Assembly: GCA_022702545.1 (NCBI GenBank)
Contig: JAHRBC010000001.1
Location: 8,308,001 to 8,372,000 of the forward strand
Length of the DNA: 64,000 nt
Source: Phycomyces nitens
Lineage: Eukaryota > Mucoromycota > Mucoromycetes > Mucorales > Phycomycetaceae
Reading direction: 5' to 3'
Numbering within the stretch: the stretch's first letter is position 1; each line of letters begins with the position of its first letter. A program made the position numbers and the translations under genes. Below, in pieces: positions 12,395-23,255 of this stretch. The notes under the pieces were generated by a model. It searched no databases, was not told the origin of the DNA, and worked only from the letters and a program-made list of their open reading frames with translations.

Positions 12395-14878
12395 ATGTCC
12401 GTCTATAATCACCGTCCAATGGTTCCTACGCCTCAAAACCGCATCATCGAGGTCTTGGACGCAATCCGAGCAGAGTTTGATAAGATGACTCAGGACATCT
12501 ATCTTTACAAGAGTGAAAAGGATGAATTTGAGCACAAAAGTAAAACAAAGAGAGAGAAAGAGAGAGAGAGAAAAAGGCGATTCGAGTTGGATGTTTGATT
12601 AGTTAAAACTAACTTGACTGGATTGCTGTTTTTTTTTCAGTGGCTCAGCAGACGCAGGAGATGAGCAATTTTCAACAAAGCTTGTCTGAAATTGAACGCT
12701 CGCAACAGACTCTGAAGAAGCAGTATGTTGGAGTGGATTGGTTGTAGATGCATCTTGGCCAACGCGTGTTTTGTTGCTTGTTTATAGGTATGAAGATGAG
12801 ATTGCAAGACTTCGCCAACAGTTGGAGCAGGCGCAGTCTCGCACTGGTGGTGGTGGTGGTGGTGGTGGTAGCAATGGAAATAGCAATGGCAGCATTTCTA
12901 ATGGCCATTCCGAACTTGCTCCTGGTCTTATCCCGGCCTCTTCAGCTGGTCTCCACACCCACCAGCCACCACCGCCAAACATTGGCCCTGGCTCTAATTA
13001 CTTTGGCGGCATAATGAATGCTCATGGGCAAGGTCCGCTCGGCCTGGTTGCCCCCCCGCAGATGAGTGAATCAAACTATCCTCTCCAAGCAGCACCTTTA
13101 CCCAGTGCCCCAAGTAACTATATAAGCTCAACTGGACCCCCAATGTACCAAGGACCAACAAAGGCCATGTCCCAGCCTCCACCACCCGCAACAGCAGCAC
13201 CACCACCCGCAACAACACCTTCTGGACCATATCATCCAAAGGAAGAATGGCACCGTGAGTTGTGGGGATCAATAGGGTCTGGTATCAAATGTCTCAACAG
13301 TTTTATATAGCTGGATATGGGTTCTCTCAGCGTGCAAGCAACACTCCTGCTGTGCAGAATCCAATGGATATGAATTCTGGCTCAAAGCGTAAATCTGGAT
13401 CTATTCCCCCTGGTCCTCCTTCTGGGCAAATGATTATGCCTACAGGACGCCCTGCTCCAAAGGCTCAGACAGGGGCAGCCATCACTGGAAACCTGGCAGA
13501 CGTTGACCCTGAAAGTGTACCGGCAAATATGAAGACTGAAGGCAAAGACTGGTTTGCACTGTGAGTTGACAAGTTGATGACTAAACTTGGCATTTATTAA
13601 TAATCTTTGGTTAGCTTTAACCCAAAGGTACCTCGATCTCTCCAGGTCAATCTGATGCACACTCTTGAGCACAGTAGTGTTGTTTGTTGCGTCAAGTTTA
13701 GTGCCGATGGTCGGTTCCTTGCAGCAGGATGTAACCGATCTACTTATATTTATGATGCAGTTACTTCCCAAAGAATATGGTAAGATTGTTGGCTCCAGAT
13801 GTGCAAAAAAAAGGCATTAAAATGTCTTGTAGTACTCTCCAAGACGATAATGTTCAAAAGGATGGTGATCTTTACATTCGAGCAGTCTGTTTCAGTCCAG
13901 ACGGCGTCTATCTTGCTACTGGAGCAGAAGATAAGCAGATCAGAGTAAGCAACCTAGAATTGTCTTGATGGCTTGGCTTGCTTACCAGAAAACAGATTTG
14001 GGATATTGCAAAGAAAAGAATTTACAATGTATTCGTGGGACACGAACAGGATATCTATTCACTCGACTTTAGTCGTGATGGACGGATCATTGTTTCTGGT
14101 TCGGGAGATCGTACCGCACGGATATGGAGTATGTCGGATGGCCAGTGCTTACATGTTCTCCGTATCAAGGATGTCGATCAAAAGGATCCCGGAATTACCA
14201 GTGTGGCTGTTTCCCCTGACAGCCGTTTTGTAGCAGCCGGTAGTCTTGACAAGATGGTTCGCGTCTGGGACACCTATACTGGTAATTTCTTGGAGAAACT
14301 TGATGGACACAAGGATAGCGTCTATTCGGTTGCCTTTATGCCCGATGGAAAGACCCTTGTGAGTGGTAGTCTTGACAAGACACTCAAACTGTGGAAGTTG
14401 GGCACACATGAAGGCCGTGGTTATGGCGTTGACAGAGACCGATCCAAGGGTCCCTGCAAGATGACCTTTTCAGGTCACAAGGCAAGTTATTATGCTGTGG
14501 ATTCTTTTATTTAATTTCATGTATTTGGTCAAGAGAGGAAATATGATGGCTAATATTCAATATGCCTCTTTACAGGACTTTGTACTCTCTGTAGCGTGTA
14601 CTCCCGATGGAAATTGGGTCGTATCAGGTTCAAAAGATCGCGGTGTACAGTTCTGGGACCCCCGAACAGGCCAAACTCAGTTTATGTTGCAGGGCCACAA
14701 GAATTCGGGTAAGTTTCAATTAAATCATTAAAATTAATTTACTAATAAATCAAAAACCCTTTCTTTATTACCAACAGTCATTTCAGTGGCAATTAGCCCG
14801 GCTGGAAGACCCATGTTTGCTACTGGCTCAGGTGATAATCTTGCTCGTATTTGGAGCTATGATCCATTTGGCCCATAA
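12395..14878 (+). CDS. TUP1: Tup1-type WD40 transcriptional co-repressor
   Basis: Tup1 forms a tetramer, joins Ssn6/Cyc8 and represses many promoters through histone tails and Mediator. Nine exons (12395-12539, 12641-12722, 12788-13254, 13311-13560, 13615-13779, 13833-13944, 13996-14481, 14576-14708, 14778-14878) give 646 residues. Residues 1-95 form the N-terminal coiled coil typical of Tup1 ([19 protein letters not shown]). A Gly run encoded by GGT repeats and a long Pro/Ser/Ala-rich linker follow. From about residue 315 there is a seven-bladed propeller starting with [18 protein letters not shown]. Clear blades include [18 protein letters not shown] and [19 protein letters not shown], and the protein ends IWSYDPFGP, the family terminus. 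Intron 7 (14,482-14,575) uses a GC donor. Confidence 0.94.
14482..14575 (+). other. GC-AG intron in TUP1
   Basis: CACAAG|GCAAGT at 14,481/14,482 is a perfect GC-type donor. The acceptor is TTTACAG|GACTTT. This join yields [15 protein letters not shown], a normal blade junction. The overlapping GT two bases in gives the wrong frame. Confidence 0.85.
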
Positions 14879-15146
14879 AACCAACATATATTATATATCT
14901 AGTATACATATATCTTTTTTTAAAAAACAAAACAAAACAAAAAAACAAAAAAAGGGGAGAAAAAGGGGCCTTCAATTATTATTTTATTTTATTTTTTTTA
15001 TTATCATTATCATTTTCTTTATTTTGAGTAGGGTATTGTGGGACTAATAGTTTACATTTTATGTATATGAGAGGTGTGTGTATATGTGCATTTTGGAATG
15101 AAAGAAAACAAGGAAATTAGGGATAATTACTGTATATCAATAATTA

Positions 15147-16131
15147 CTAGATCGCCTGGTGATTTGTTTGTGATGTACTCTGGGTTGGGATCACAGAGTA
15201 GCCATGGGGCACATCTTGGTCGTATTTGATTGACTTCTCTTGTACATCTGGCGACTCCAAGTCTCGGACCGGCTCACCGGTGCGTTCAAGTTTAAAGTAA
15301 AACGAATAGCATATCAAAAGGCCAATTACCTAAGAATGCACTAATTATTAGCCATCTTGACTATTTTTAATGCAAAAAATATATCATATTTACCTGAACC
15401 ACATTAATTGCCCAAAGCTTCATTCCCCAGGAATAAATATCGGTTCCAAATGAGGCCACAAGATATGAGAAACATGGCTGTGTAAAGTGTGTTCCTGGTG
15501 CTGGTCGATCTTCAGGTGTACGGTAACCCTGACACTTCCATTGCTTCTGAAGAAGATATAGGACCGAGCTGCTGTTGCTCTCTTGGGAAAATGCACGTTC
15601 CCAAGTATCACTCAGCTGGGCTTTTACATACTCCTCTCGGTCCATGAGAACCCACGAGGATCGTAAAAGCTGAAAAAAGGCAAGTAGGGCTAGTGGTAGA
15701 AAATACTGTACGAGAAATTAGATGTGCTTTTCATTTGCCCTTTTTGGAATCGAGATTGCTCTTTAGACCAAGGTATATTTACCCAATGAATGTGTCTACT
15801 CAAGGACAGCCAGTGAAGACCTGCAAGGTAGACAAGCACTGCTCCTACCGGCAGCCATTCGACGCGAAATCCAAATGAAGGTAACAAGGCAATGGCATCT
15901 CTAGTAATTGGGGCTCCTTTGATAGTGTCGTAGGATAATGGATGGTTGAGGTAATTGGAAGCGTAAAATACAAAGGAAGATCCAATACACTGTAGAGAGT
16001 CAATATACAAGACGTGTAGAGTAAGAATGTCTTACGATGATAGCCAGTAGGCCAATTGCTAATGACCACCGGTATTGTTTTGACCGACGTTTTTCTTCAT
16101 TTTGAATAAGTAAGTGAACAAAGCTGTACAT
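15147..16131 (-). CDS. Tetraspanin-like four-span membrane protein
   Basis: Four exons (16131-16036, 15989-15783, 15705-15394, 15329-15147) encode 265 residues. Hydrophobic spans lie at about 22-42, 76-94, 102-122 and 196-216. Between spans 3 and 4 is a 70-residue loop with two cysteines (C159 in QWKCQGYR and C179 in TQPCFSY). The short first loop, the larger second loop and the spacing match tetraspanins, which organise membrane microdomains and in fungi act in infection structures and polarity. The classical CCG triplet is absent, so this is a divergent member or a look-alike. The cytosolic tail is Glu/Asp/Gln-rich. The start is the first ATG giving a basic cytosolic N-terminus. The 3' end converges on TUP1. 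Confidence 0.6.
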
Positions 16132-16364
16132 GATGAAGAAAGACACAATAAATAATTGTGGGCTGCTTATATATCCTGACGTTCCACTTTAATCAACATT
16201 CATTCGGCAAAGTTTCCATATTTATGTAAATGCTAATCATTGTCAATTTGGTACTATTGTTGTAAACTTATTTTAATCACAAAAAATTCTTGCTACAATT
16301 ATTGCAGCCATTTTTTTTAAAAGGCAGATTATTAAAACCAAGAAAATAAAACTGTTTCTATAGT

Positions 16365-16939
16365 TTACTCTTCAGCAGAGAAGTTAACCTTGGGGTTGAA
16401 GAAGAGGGAGTTCTTTCCCCAGAAAAAGTCCTAATACATGTATTATTATAATTATCAGTAATCAATAGGGTGTTTAGATTATAGCCATTACCTTTGCGCG
16501 GTAGTTGATGTAAGGGTACTTGATGTACTGGGGAGGGTGGTGAGCAAGGTGCTCAACGTGGTGGCTGTACAAGTTGTAAGCGTTGAAACCAGCAGCGGCA
16601 AGACTAAGAGAATCAAAGAATTTAATAAGTTTTTCTTTTTTCTTTTTCTTTTTTGGGGGGAAATAAAAATAGCGTTGGAATCTTACGCAGGAATGCAGAC
16701 GAAGATGGAAATCTTCAACCAGGTACCGGCAGCCTCTACATGATTATAAACAAAACATCAACATATCGTCCCACTTTATTTTAATACACGTCTTTCATTG
16801 TGTACGTACCAGCAGCATGGTGCTTAACAGCCTCGCGCTCGGCAGCAAATTGGGTGGCGGCAATGGAGGATTGGTAGCGAGCACCGGAACGCTTGACAGA
16901 GTTAACGAGCTGGGTGTTGAAGAGAGCACGGGAAGCCAT
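16365..16939 (-). CDS. COX13: Cytochrome c oxidase subunit VIa (Cox13/COX6A), nuclear-encoded
   Basis: This small subunit of complex IV sits in the inner mitochondrial membrane at the dimer face. Four exons encode 118 residues; the first is 16939-16810 and the second 16735-16687. The N-terminus is an Arg/Ser-rich presequence (MASRALFNTQLVNSVKRSGA). The motif AEREAVKHHAAEAAGTWLKI leads into the single membrane span (about residues 48-72). The C-terminal half carries HHPPQYIKYPYINYRAK and ends FFWGKNSLFFNPKVN, both family hallmarks. The gene is divergent from NDUFB7 with 184 bases between the starts, so the two respiratory genes probably share control. Confidence 0.92.
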
Positions 16940-17123
16940 TGTAAGGAAGAGTCTGGGAAAGAAACAAACAAGGCAAGCCAAAATCTAGCCAAAAATTGTT
17001 TTTGCAACGGTGGTTGCCTCTAGTCACGTGATTCATAGGGCCTGTCTGTTTTTTTTCTCAGTCGCTGACGTGGGTCCGTATTTTGTTTCTTTGCCGTCCG
17101 ACCATCACTTTATCCTCTACATC
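16940..17123. promoter_or_regulatory. Bidirectional promoter of COX13 and NDUFB7 with CACGTG box
   Basis: The 184 bases between two divergent respiratory-chain genes contain GTCACGTGA (CACGTG at 17,025-17,030). This palindrome is the binding type of Cbf1/USF bHLH factors, and in yeast Cbf1 acts on respiratory genes. A second CACGTG lies at 17,231-17,236 inside NDUFB7 intron 1. The regulatory role is inferred from position and motif. Confidence 0.55.
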
Positions 17124-17576
17124 ATGGCCGACGCACCTGGTAAAGGAAGAAGCAAAGAAGAGGAAATGGAGGGGTAGAGGGGAAAATTGTGAAGGGTTTC
17201 TTTCAATGTAGCTGAGACTTGGAAAAAATACACGTGAACGATTATTGAGAGAGGGAGAAAAAGGAGAGAGAAAAGACATGCTAAAATCTCGTGTAGAAAT
17301 GAAGGCTACTCAGCAGGAGTTGAAGAAGGCTCGCATTCCCATTGAATACCGCGACTATTGCGCACACCTCTTGATCCCTCTTAACAAATGCAGAGGCGAG
17401 ACATTCTACCTCCCCTGGAAGTGTGAAAACGAGCGTCACGAATATGAAAAGTGCCAATACGATGAGTGAGTCCAATAGTAATCAATTTGTTCATAAACTT
17501 ATTCAATATGTTTTCTGGTATTAGCTATAAGCGTCGCATGGTTGCCCTTAAGAAGGCAAAGGAAGACGAAGAATAA
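17124..17576 (+). CDS. NDUFB7: NADH:ubiquinone oxidoreductase subunit B18 (NDUFB7)
   Basis: This is an accessory subunit of complex I on the intermembrane-space side. Three exons (17124-17139, 17297-17465, 17525-17576) give 78 residues. The twin C-x9-C pairs (C27/C37 in CAHLLIPLNKC and C48/C58 in CENERHEYEKC) form the disulfide-linked helical hairpin imported by Mia40. The basic KKAKEDEE tail is typical. There is no cleavable presequence, as expected for this class. The first exon carries only five full codons, and intron 1 (157 bases) is about twice the length of other introns here and contains a CACGTG. The start was chosen because MADAP followed by EMKATQQELKKARIP keeps frame and family length. 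Confidence 0.92.
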
Positions 17577-18473
17577 AAAAAAAAGAGCGATAAAAATACC
17601 AGTCGATTTTCTTTATCTATAGAGGGTGCATACCATTGGTTTTTCATTTGACAACATATATTCATACACTATACAAAGCAGAAAATGAAGTGAAAAATAG
17701 GAATAAGAGACAATTGGCTGTTCAATCGAGATATTCATGGATATGCATGTGAGAAGGCAATATTTAAATTAGAAAATGGTCGGGTTATATGTTTTTTTTT
17801 GGTGTATAGTTTAGCCTCGGATTGTTTACAAGTGTAAATGTTGTTATAGTCGTGCCAGTTAATTGTCTGGTTGTCTTTTTAAACGAAATAATATACAATA
17901 GAAAGCCACTTTTCAAGAATTGTAGGCTTATTTACATATTCAATTATTAAAAAAAAATGATAGCAACTAAACATTTAACTTTGCTTATTTCTTCTGGCAT
18001 GCCTGTCAACTTACTTGTGGTCATAAAACACACAAACCTTGTGAAGAAATCTCTTTTCAACTGTTTTCCTTAAATGGCTTAATTTCTCTTGTTACACGAT
18101 ACATGTTGTACAAGATCCCTTTAAATCAACTGTACAGCCAAGAGAGATGGATTTTTCATTAGAAAAGTTATGAATGTAATATGTTATATGTACATGTACC
18201 TTGGACTGTATTAAATCAAAATAAAACAAGTTCATTTCAAATCAAGCTTCCTAGGTAAATGTAATGATACATTCTATAAACCTTTAATATTAACATTATT
18301 AATTGAAATATTGAATAAATGAAATTTATATATACATATATATATAAAAGGTCATGGATAGATAGTGTCTGGATCTCTCACAAAAGCCCGAGCACTCCAT
18401 ATAATAGAGGGAAAAAAGATTTGCCCATTGCTGAATACAGTATTTAATACAAATGTAAATACTATAAAAATTG
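17577..18473. other. AT-rich spacer, nothing recognised
   Basis: After the NDUFB7 stop and its A-rich 3' end, no gene, RNA or repeat unit could be identified. The block marks the switch from gene space to transposon-rich DNA. Confidence 0.5.
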
Positions 18474-18834
18474 AGTAGTTTCACTCATAACCAACTACTA
18501 TATAATCTTACTATTAGTAAACTTGAGTTAAACATAATAAACTTTTTTTTCATTTTTGATAGTGATTATAATATTCAATATGTTCTATTGGATAAAATAA
18601 TAAAGTAGAGCCTTTTAGATATAGTACTTGTTTGTGATTTATTTCCACTTCTTGTAACTATTTTGTAAAATTAATTGTAGTTGAAATAATAAGCAAATCA
18701 ATTATTATCTTGCTTATTCTCATAAGGAGAAAGAGAAATATTACCAGTATACTTGCAAATAAAGAAGTTGACCGAAAATAATGAACTGTCTTGTAGTTTT
18801 ATTACTATTTAACAGCATTGTGTACACTCTTGTC
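18474..18834 (+). repeat. Left copy of a ~365-base inverted repeat
   Basis: This stretch reappears as its reverse complement at about 20,206-20,580, with scattered differences. Shared landmarks are TATTGGATAAAATAATAAAG, TTTGTGATTTATTTCCACTT and the end CAGCATTGTGTACACTCTTG. The arms are about 1.4 kb apart. No terminal motif or target duplication was found, so it is not shown to be a transposon end. Confidence 0.75.
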
Positions 18835-19451
18835 ACTACAAAAGTCTAAGGGTATTATGTAGATAAAACTTATAAAATAAGCTACTTAATTGTATAGTTT
18901 TACTATGCTTTTGGTAATATATAATCGTGATCTGTAGTAGACTAAAAAGATATGGGGGTGAACTGAATCATCCTACCTACTGGTGTACAAGAATCCAATG
19001 TAGAATATTTAAATGCCCTCAAACAGTGCAAAACTTAAATATACATTGTAGCCACAATATATTCCTAGTCGATCTACCCTTTTTTGCATTGTATTTTACG
19101 ATACACAGACAGTTTGTGTCAGGGAGATTGACCACTTACAAACAACCAGTTTTATCTTTCATTATATTTTATAGTGGGTTTTATAATATGTTTTAACAGT
19201 CCATCAAGGATGATTGTAGACTATTGCAAGGTAATTGTAGTTATTCTATGCAAACAAGCCTCTCTGGTTTGTTGTTTTTTTAGAGCAATAGATTCTGAAA
19301 ATTTTTATTTTTCGTTTTATTTGATAAAAAATACATTTGCGCTATATATTCTAGTCTCTAGATTATTTCTTTGGTATATCTATTCTACCAATCAATATTT
19401 CTTGGTTGGCACCATCAACTGGTTCTTAATAGAGCCAGGATACTTACCTAG
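18835..19451. other. Unexplained AT-rich sequence between repeat arm and gene fragment
   Basis: No recognised coding or repeat content. Short plus-strand frames (18,927-19,455) have no support beyond being open. Confidence 0.35.
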
Positions 19452-20205
19452 CTGAGAGAAAGCCAATACTGTCTAAAAGTAAAAGAGAAGATTGTTAGTA
19501 AATTATTTTTATATAAATCATTCATTCTTATACTTACATTTTTAATATAATAAACAGAACATTTGATAGACTCTCTGTAATATACTAACAAATGATTATT
19601 GTCTAATAGATATATATTAATATTTGTAGATAAACAATATGTAATACTAAAATATTAGTTTACTTACAAGATATAGCCATTGGAATGGCCAGATAATTTC
19701 AATCGGGAATCCATATAAGAGCATAGCAAGATGTCTGTGATAGATGTTATTAAAGAGGACATATTTATAATATAAAAGGTTTACCAGAATATTATATTGA
19801 GATGGATAGAAAAATAGAATTTGCGGCTATATATAAAAGAGTGATTTGGTTAATAAAGAATAGCTTTAGCATAATATGATCTTACCTTTGGATATACAGC
19901 CAAGTGCAATAGAGAGCCCCATAATATATTTATAAGCAGTTACCTATGAATAATAAAATATATTGAGTAAAAAATATATTCACAAGAGAAAGAAAAGAAT
20001 TAATTACCAGAGTATTTTGCGGTAATATTTAGGCACAAAAGAATATAAAAAATAAAAAGGAAAAACAAATACTTTGTATTAAAAGGCTGTTTGACCCTGA
20101 TAAAATCCGGGCAATAAAAATGATAATCCAAAAGAATATGCCTGCCGTCATTTTCATATCTTTGTAATTTATAGTTTATTAGGTTGAAAAAGATGTCTTG
20201 ATATA
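19452..20205 (-). pseudogene. Intron-containing membrane-protein gene fragment, copy 1
   Basis: Read on the minus strand, there are hydrophobic coding-like blocks separated by intron-like gaps. One block near 19,887-19,943 can read LLHLAVYPK. Another, about 19,785-19,835, reads PQILFFYPSQYNIL. A third, about 19,672-19,735, reads HLAMLLYGFPIEIIWPFQWL. A short TVLAFSQL block sits at 19,452-19,476. Donors such as GTAAGATC, GTAAGTAA and GTAAGTAT and TATATAG-type acceptors flank them. I could not join the blocks into one continuous frame, and the protein family was not identified. It is probably a decayed copy of a multi-pass membrane protein gene. Confidence 0.45.
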
Positions 20206-20580
20206 GAACAAGAGTGTACACAATGCTGTTAAATAATAATAAAACTATAAGACAATTTATTATCTTCAGTCAACTTATTTACTTGCAAGCATACTGGTCA
20301 TATTTCTCTTCCTTCTTATGAGAATAAACATGATAATAATTGATTTGTTTATTATTTCTACTCCAATTAATTTAATGATATAGTTACAAGAAGTAGAAAT
20401 AAATCACAAGCAAATATGACATCTAAAAGGCTCTACTTTATTATTCTATCCAATAGAACATATTGAATAATATAATCACCGTCAAAAATAAAAAAGTTTA
20501 TTATGTTTAACTTCAGTCTACTAATGGTAAGATAATATAGTAGTTTGCTATGAATGAAACCACTCAATTTTTGTAGTGTG
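20206..20580 (-). repeat. Right copy of the ~365-base inverted repeat
   Basis: Reverse complement of the arm at 18,474-18,834. It lies exactly between the two opposed gene-fragment copies, so in those copies it occupies the upstream position. Confidence 0.75.
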
Positions 20581-20589
20581 TTTTATATC

Positions 20590-21010
20590 TAGACATCTTC
20601 TTTTCGAACTCAATAAACTATAAACCATAAAGATATGAAAATGATGACAGACATATTCTTTTGGATTATCATTTTTACTACCTGCATTTTATCAGGGTCA
20701 AACAGCCTTTTAATACAAAGTATTAATTTTGCTTTTTTATTTTTCTTATTCTTTTGTGCCTAAATATTACTGCAAAATACTCGATAATTAATTCTTTTCT
20801 TTCTCTTGTAAATTTATTCTTTACTCAATGTATTTCATTATTCATAGGTAGCTACTTATAAATATCTTATGGGGTCTCTCTATTGCACTTGGCTGTATAT
20901 CCAATGGTAAGATGATATTATACTAAAGCTCTTTTTTATTAACCAAATCACTCTTTTATATATAGCCGTGAATTATGTTTTTCTATCCATCTCGATGAAA
21001 TATTTTGGGA
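20590..21010 (+). pseudogene. Membrane-protein gene fragment, inverted copy 2
   Basis: This is a diverged inverted copy of 19,795-20,205 in the opposite orientation. Shared blocks include TCTTTTGGATTATCATTTTT, TATCAGGGTCAAACAGCC, TTGCACTTGGCTGTATATCC and TTTTTCTATCCATCTC. The two copies stand head to head around the 20,206-20,580 repeat. Reading frames differ between copies by small indels, so at least one is dead. Confidence 0.5.
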
Positions 21011-21121
21011 AAACTTTTATAATATAAATACAGTTGCTACCACGTGAATATCGTACGGTTGATGAAAATTGATAATTCAAAAATACATGGTCTATTTTCA
21101 ATAATCCTATACTCCATGAAT

Positions 21122-21408
21122 TGTCAGGAACCGATCTAGGCAAAGGCAAGAACAGAGAAAACAGGCAGAGAGTTTGAAGATAGATTCCTTTAATAAAGAT
21201 GTTGTTCGCTTGATCTTTCTATGATCAAGCTCTAGGGGTATTTATATGAATATTTCTAGCTAATGTCTACTAAGATAATTATAATGATTGGTTCTATGGA
21301 GTGTCTTTACAAGGAAAGCAAGGGAAGAATACTATTGGTCTTAGAGGTGCGATGTCCGGATCTGGTTATAATTGGTCAATCAATTTTACCAATAGGATGT
21401 TTCTTACA
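21122..21408 (-). repeat. Solo LTR, family I (287 bases)
   Basis: Reverse-complement relative of the 5' LTR at 31,410-31,697. It ends in TG..CA and is flanked by a perfect 5-base target duplication TGAAT (21,117-21,121 and 21,409-21,413). No internal sequence remains, so it is the product of LTR-LTR recombination. Confidence 0.9.
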
Positions 21409-21493
21409 TGAATAAATTTTATAAAACTCTTAAACTCTGTAAAAGTATAGTTTAATGTATATATTTTAGTAATATGTAAAGAAAAAAGAGATT

Positions 21494-22215
21494 TCAGTAC
21501 TTGTTAGTACCACTATGAGCATCAATTACAGCTTGTCATCTTCTTTGCATACTGCCAATTAAACGCCTTGCATACTCGAAGCCTAACCTCATCCATTCTT
21601 CTTGAAGACCCATTTCCAAATCAGCTAGATCACTGATTTTGCTCCTCCTCTTCTCAAACAACAGCTCCAGAGCATTTCAGATATGCTCGATTGGGCTCAG
21701 ATCAGGACTTTGAGCTGGCCAGTACTCAAATCTCCTGATCTGATGGGTCTCTTTCCACCATCGCGCATATTCCCCGGTATGACAGGTAGTAACATCTTCC
21801 CAGAATATAAAATCCGTATCCTTATCCTTGGCGACCTTTTTGAACCATAGGTAGAAGGATTGGGCCAGTATATTGACATATACATCTTGATTGACTTTGT
21901 CAGTGTCAATTATCTTTAATGGGCCAAATCATCCACCCTAAAGGCACCCCTAAACCACGAGTCTACCACAACCCCATTTCAATGTCAATATGGTATTTTT
22001 TCATTTGTATCTTTCTCCAACTTTTCTGAAAACGCGTTTGGCAGCATCATTTCCGTTCAAACAAAAATGCAATTCATCTGACCCTACCACACTGTTCCAT
22101 TGGTCGCTTGACCATTTCACCTTTTCCTTACACTACAGGAAATCAAAGGGTGTTTCTAGGGGCGTGTTTGTGTTTACACCTTTTGCATTTCCTTATACTT
22201 TTTTGGATTATCATG
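21494..22215 (-). pseudogene. Dead Tc1-like transposase fragment (DD35E lineage)
   Basis: The minus strand reads like the C-terminal two thirds of the intact transposase at 44,933-46,000. Shared parts include FEYWPAQSPDLSPIEHI, CHTGEYARWWKE and the end GTNKY. Several in-frame stops and lost frame near WGCG show it is inactive. The N-terminal third is missing. The 22,224-22,510 LTR lies just past its remaining upstream end. Confidence 0.85.
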
Positions 22216-22223
22216 TATCTCTG

Positions 22224-22510
22224 TGTTAGGATTGGTTCCTAACAGCCTTCGCACCACACTCCCGAAATGGATAATAGCTAGAAGACCAAATAGATCATAG
22301 CTATTTTTAGACTTTCCTTTCTTGTACACCTACCCTCCACAGTTACCAATCATTATATTTAGACATATCTTTATCCTAGTTAGAAAACATATAAATACAG
22401 TAGAGCTTGATCATAGAAAAATCAAGCAAACAACGTCTTTTATTAAATAACTTATCCTTGAACCTCCTGTTTCTGTCTCTTGCCTTGTCTGCTTGGATCA
22501 GTTCCTGACA
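22224..22510 (+). repeat. Solo LTR, family I variant (287 bases)
   Basis: Starts TGTTAGGATTGGTTCC and ends GGATCAGTTCCTGACA. It shares the GAGCTTGATCATAGAA segment with the other family I LTRs. A 5-base duplication CTCTG flanks it (22,219-22,223 and 22,511-22,515). It is more diverged than the 21,122 copy. Confidence 0.85.
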
Positions 22511-22513
22511 CTC

Positions 22514-22823
22514 TGTGATATTTTGTAGTAGAAAAGGGATGGTAGATACTTTGAGACTCTTTATTATGATTGAGAAAAAGTTAAAGTTATCCAGTTAAAG
22601 TTATTTCAAGAAGTATGTTAACTTAGTATTTATAATTATTGTTATAATTCTTATCAGCTTGGATATTCATTATCATAATAGCTGTGTTATCAGTTAATAG
22701 GTATTTTGGGACTTTGTCCCACAATAGATTGGGTATGGTATAGTTTGTCTTGATTTTAGATAATCCAGCTATCTGGGTTTATATATCACTTTTCTCTGAT
22801 ATATCATTATGCCAAATACAACA
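22514..22823 (-). repeat. Diverged LTR, family II, with internal deletion
   Basis: Same sequence family as the chromovirus LTRs at 34,603 and 39,738, but with many substitutions. A block of about 31 bases between GGGTATGGTA and TAGTTTGTC is missing. The neighbouring family I LTR inserted exactly at its outer edge. No clear target duplication remains. Confidence 0.8.
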
Positions 22824-23025
22824 TATATAGGCATTTTGAATGTGTTCTGGGTTGAATTGGGTTTATTGATTTATTAAAAGAACCAACTGTGAAAACAGTT
22901 AGATAAGAATGACAAAATAGTTCTAAGACATACCAAATATAACTCGTTGGTTAAGATAATACAATAAAGTGGAACAATAATATAGTCAAGGAAAGGGGGA
23001 GAAAAGAACAATAGTGACTAAGATT
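22824..23025. other. Short spacer between LTR remnant and Ty3 element
   Basis: About 200 AT-rich bases with no recognised feature. Confidence 0.4.
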
Positions 23026-23227
23026 TGTCGCCAGCGACACGTGACTTAGCAAAGGATCGCTATTATAAATAAGTTCAGACAGCGATATTTAATAAAGACA
23101 GTTCTCTTCCTATTAAAGATCGCATCTACTTTATTGTCTGCCAGACGTTGTCTTCAAAAAGATCCTTGCTAGACTCTCCCTTGATATCTGATAGCATATC
23201 ACGTGTAGGTAAGTCTCGCCAGTAACA
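23026..23227 (+). repeat. 5' LTR of element B (family III, 202 bases)
   Basis: Begins with a small perfect palindrome TGTCGCCAGCGACA and ends GTAACA. It contains CACGTG at 23,038-23,043 and again at 23,200-23,205. The stretch AATAAAG near the middle may act in 3' end formation. Confidence 0.93.
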
Positions 23228-23228
23228 T

Positions 23229-23242
23229 TGGTAGCTGAAGTA
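23229..23242 (+). promoter_or_regulatory. Primer binding site of element B
   Basis: TGGTAGCTGAAG starts one base after the LTR. The leading TGG pairs with a tRNA CCA end. The tRNA identity was not determined. Confidence 0.7.
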
Positions 23243-23255
23243 CAAAAGACAAATC

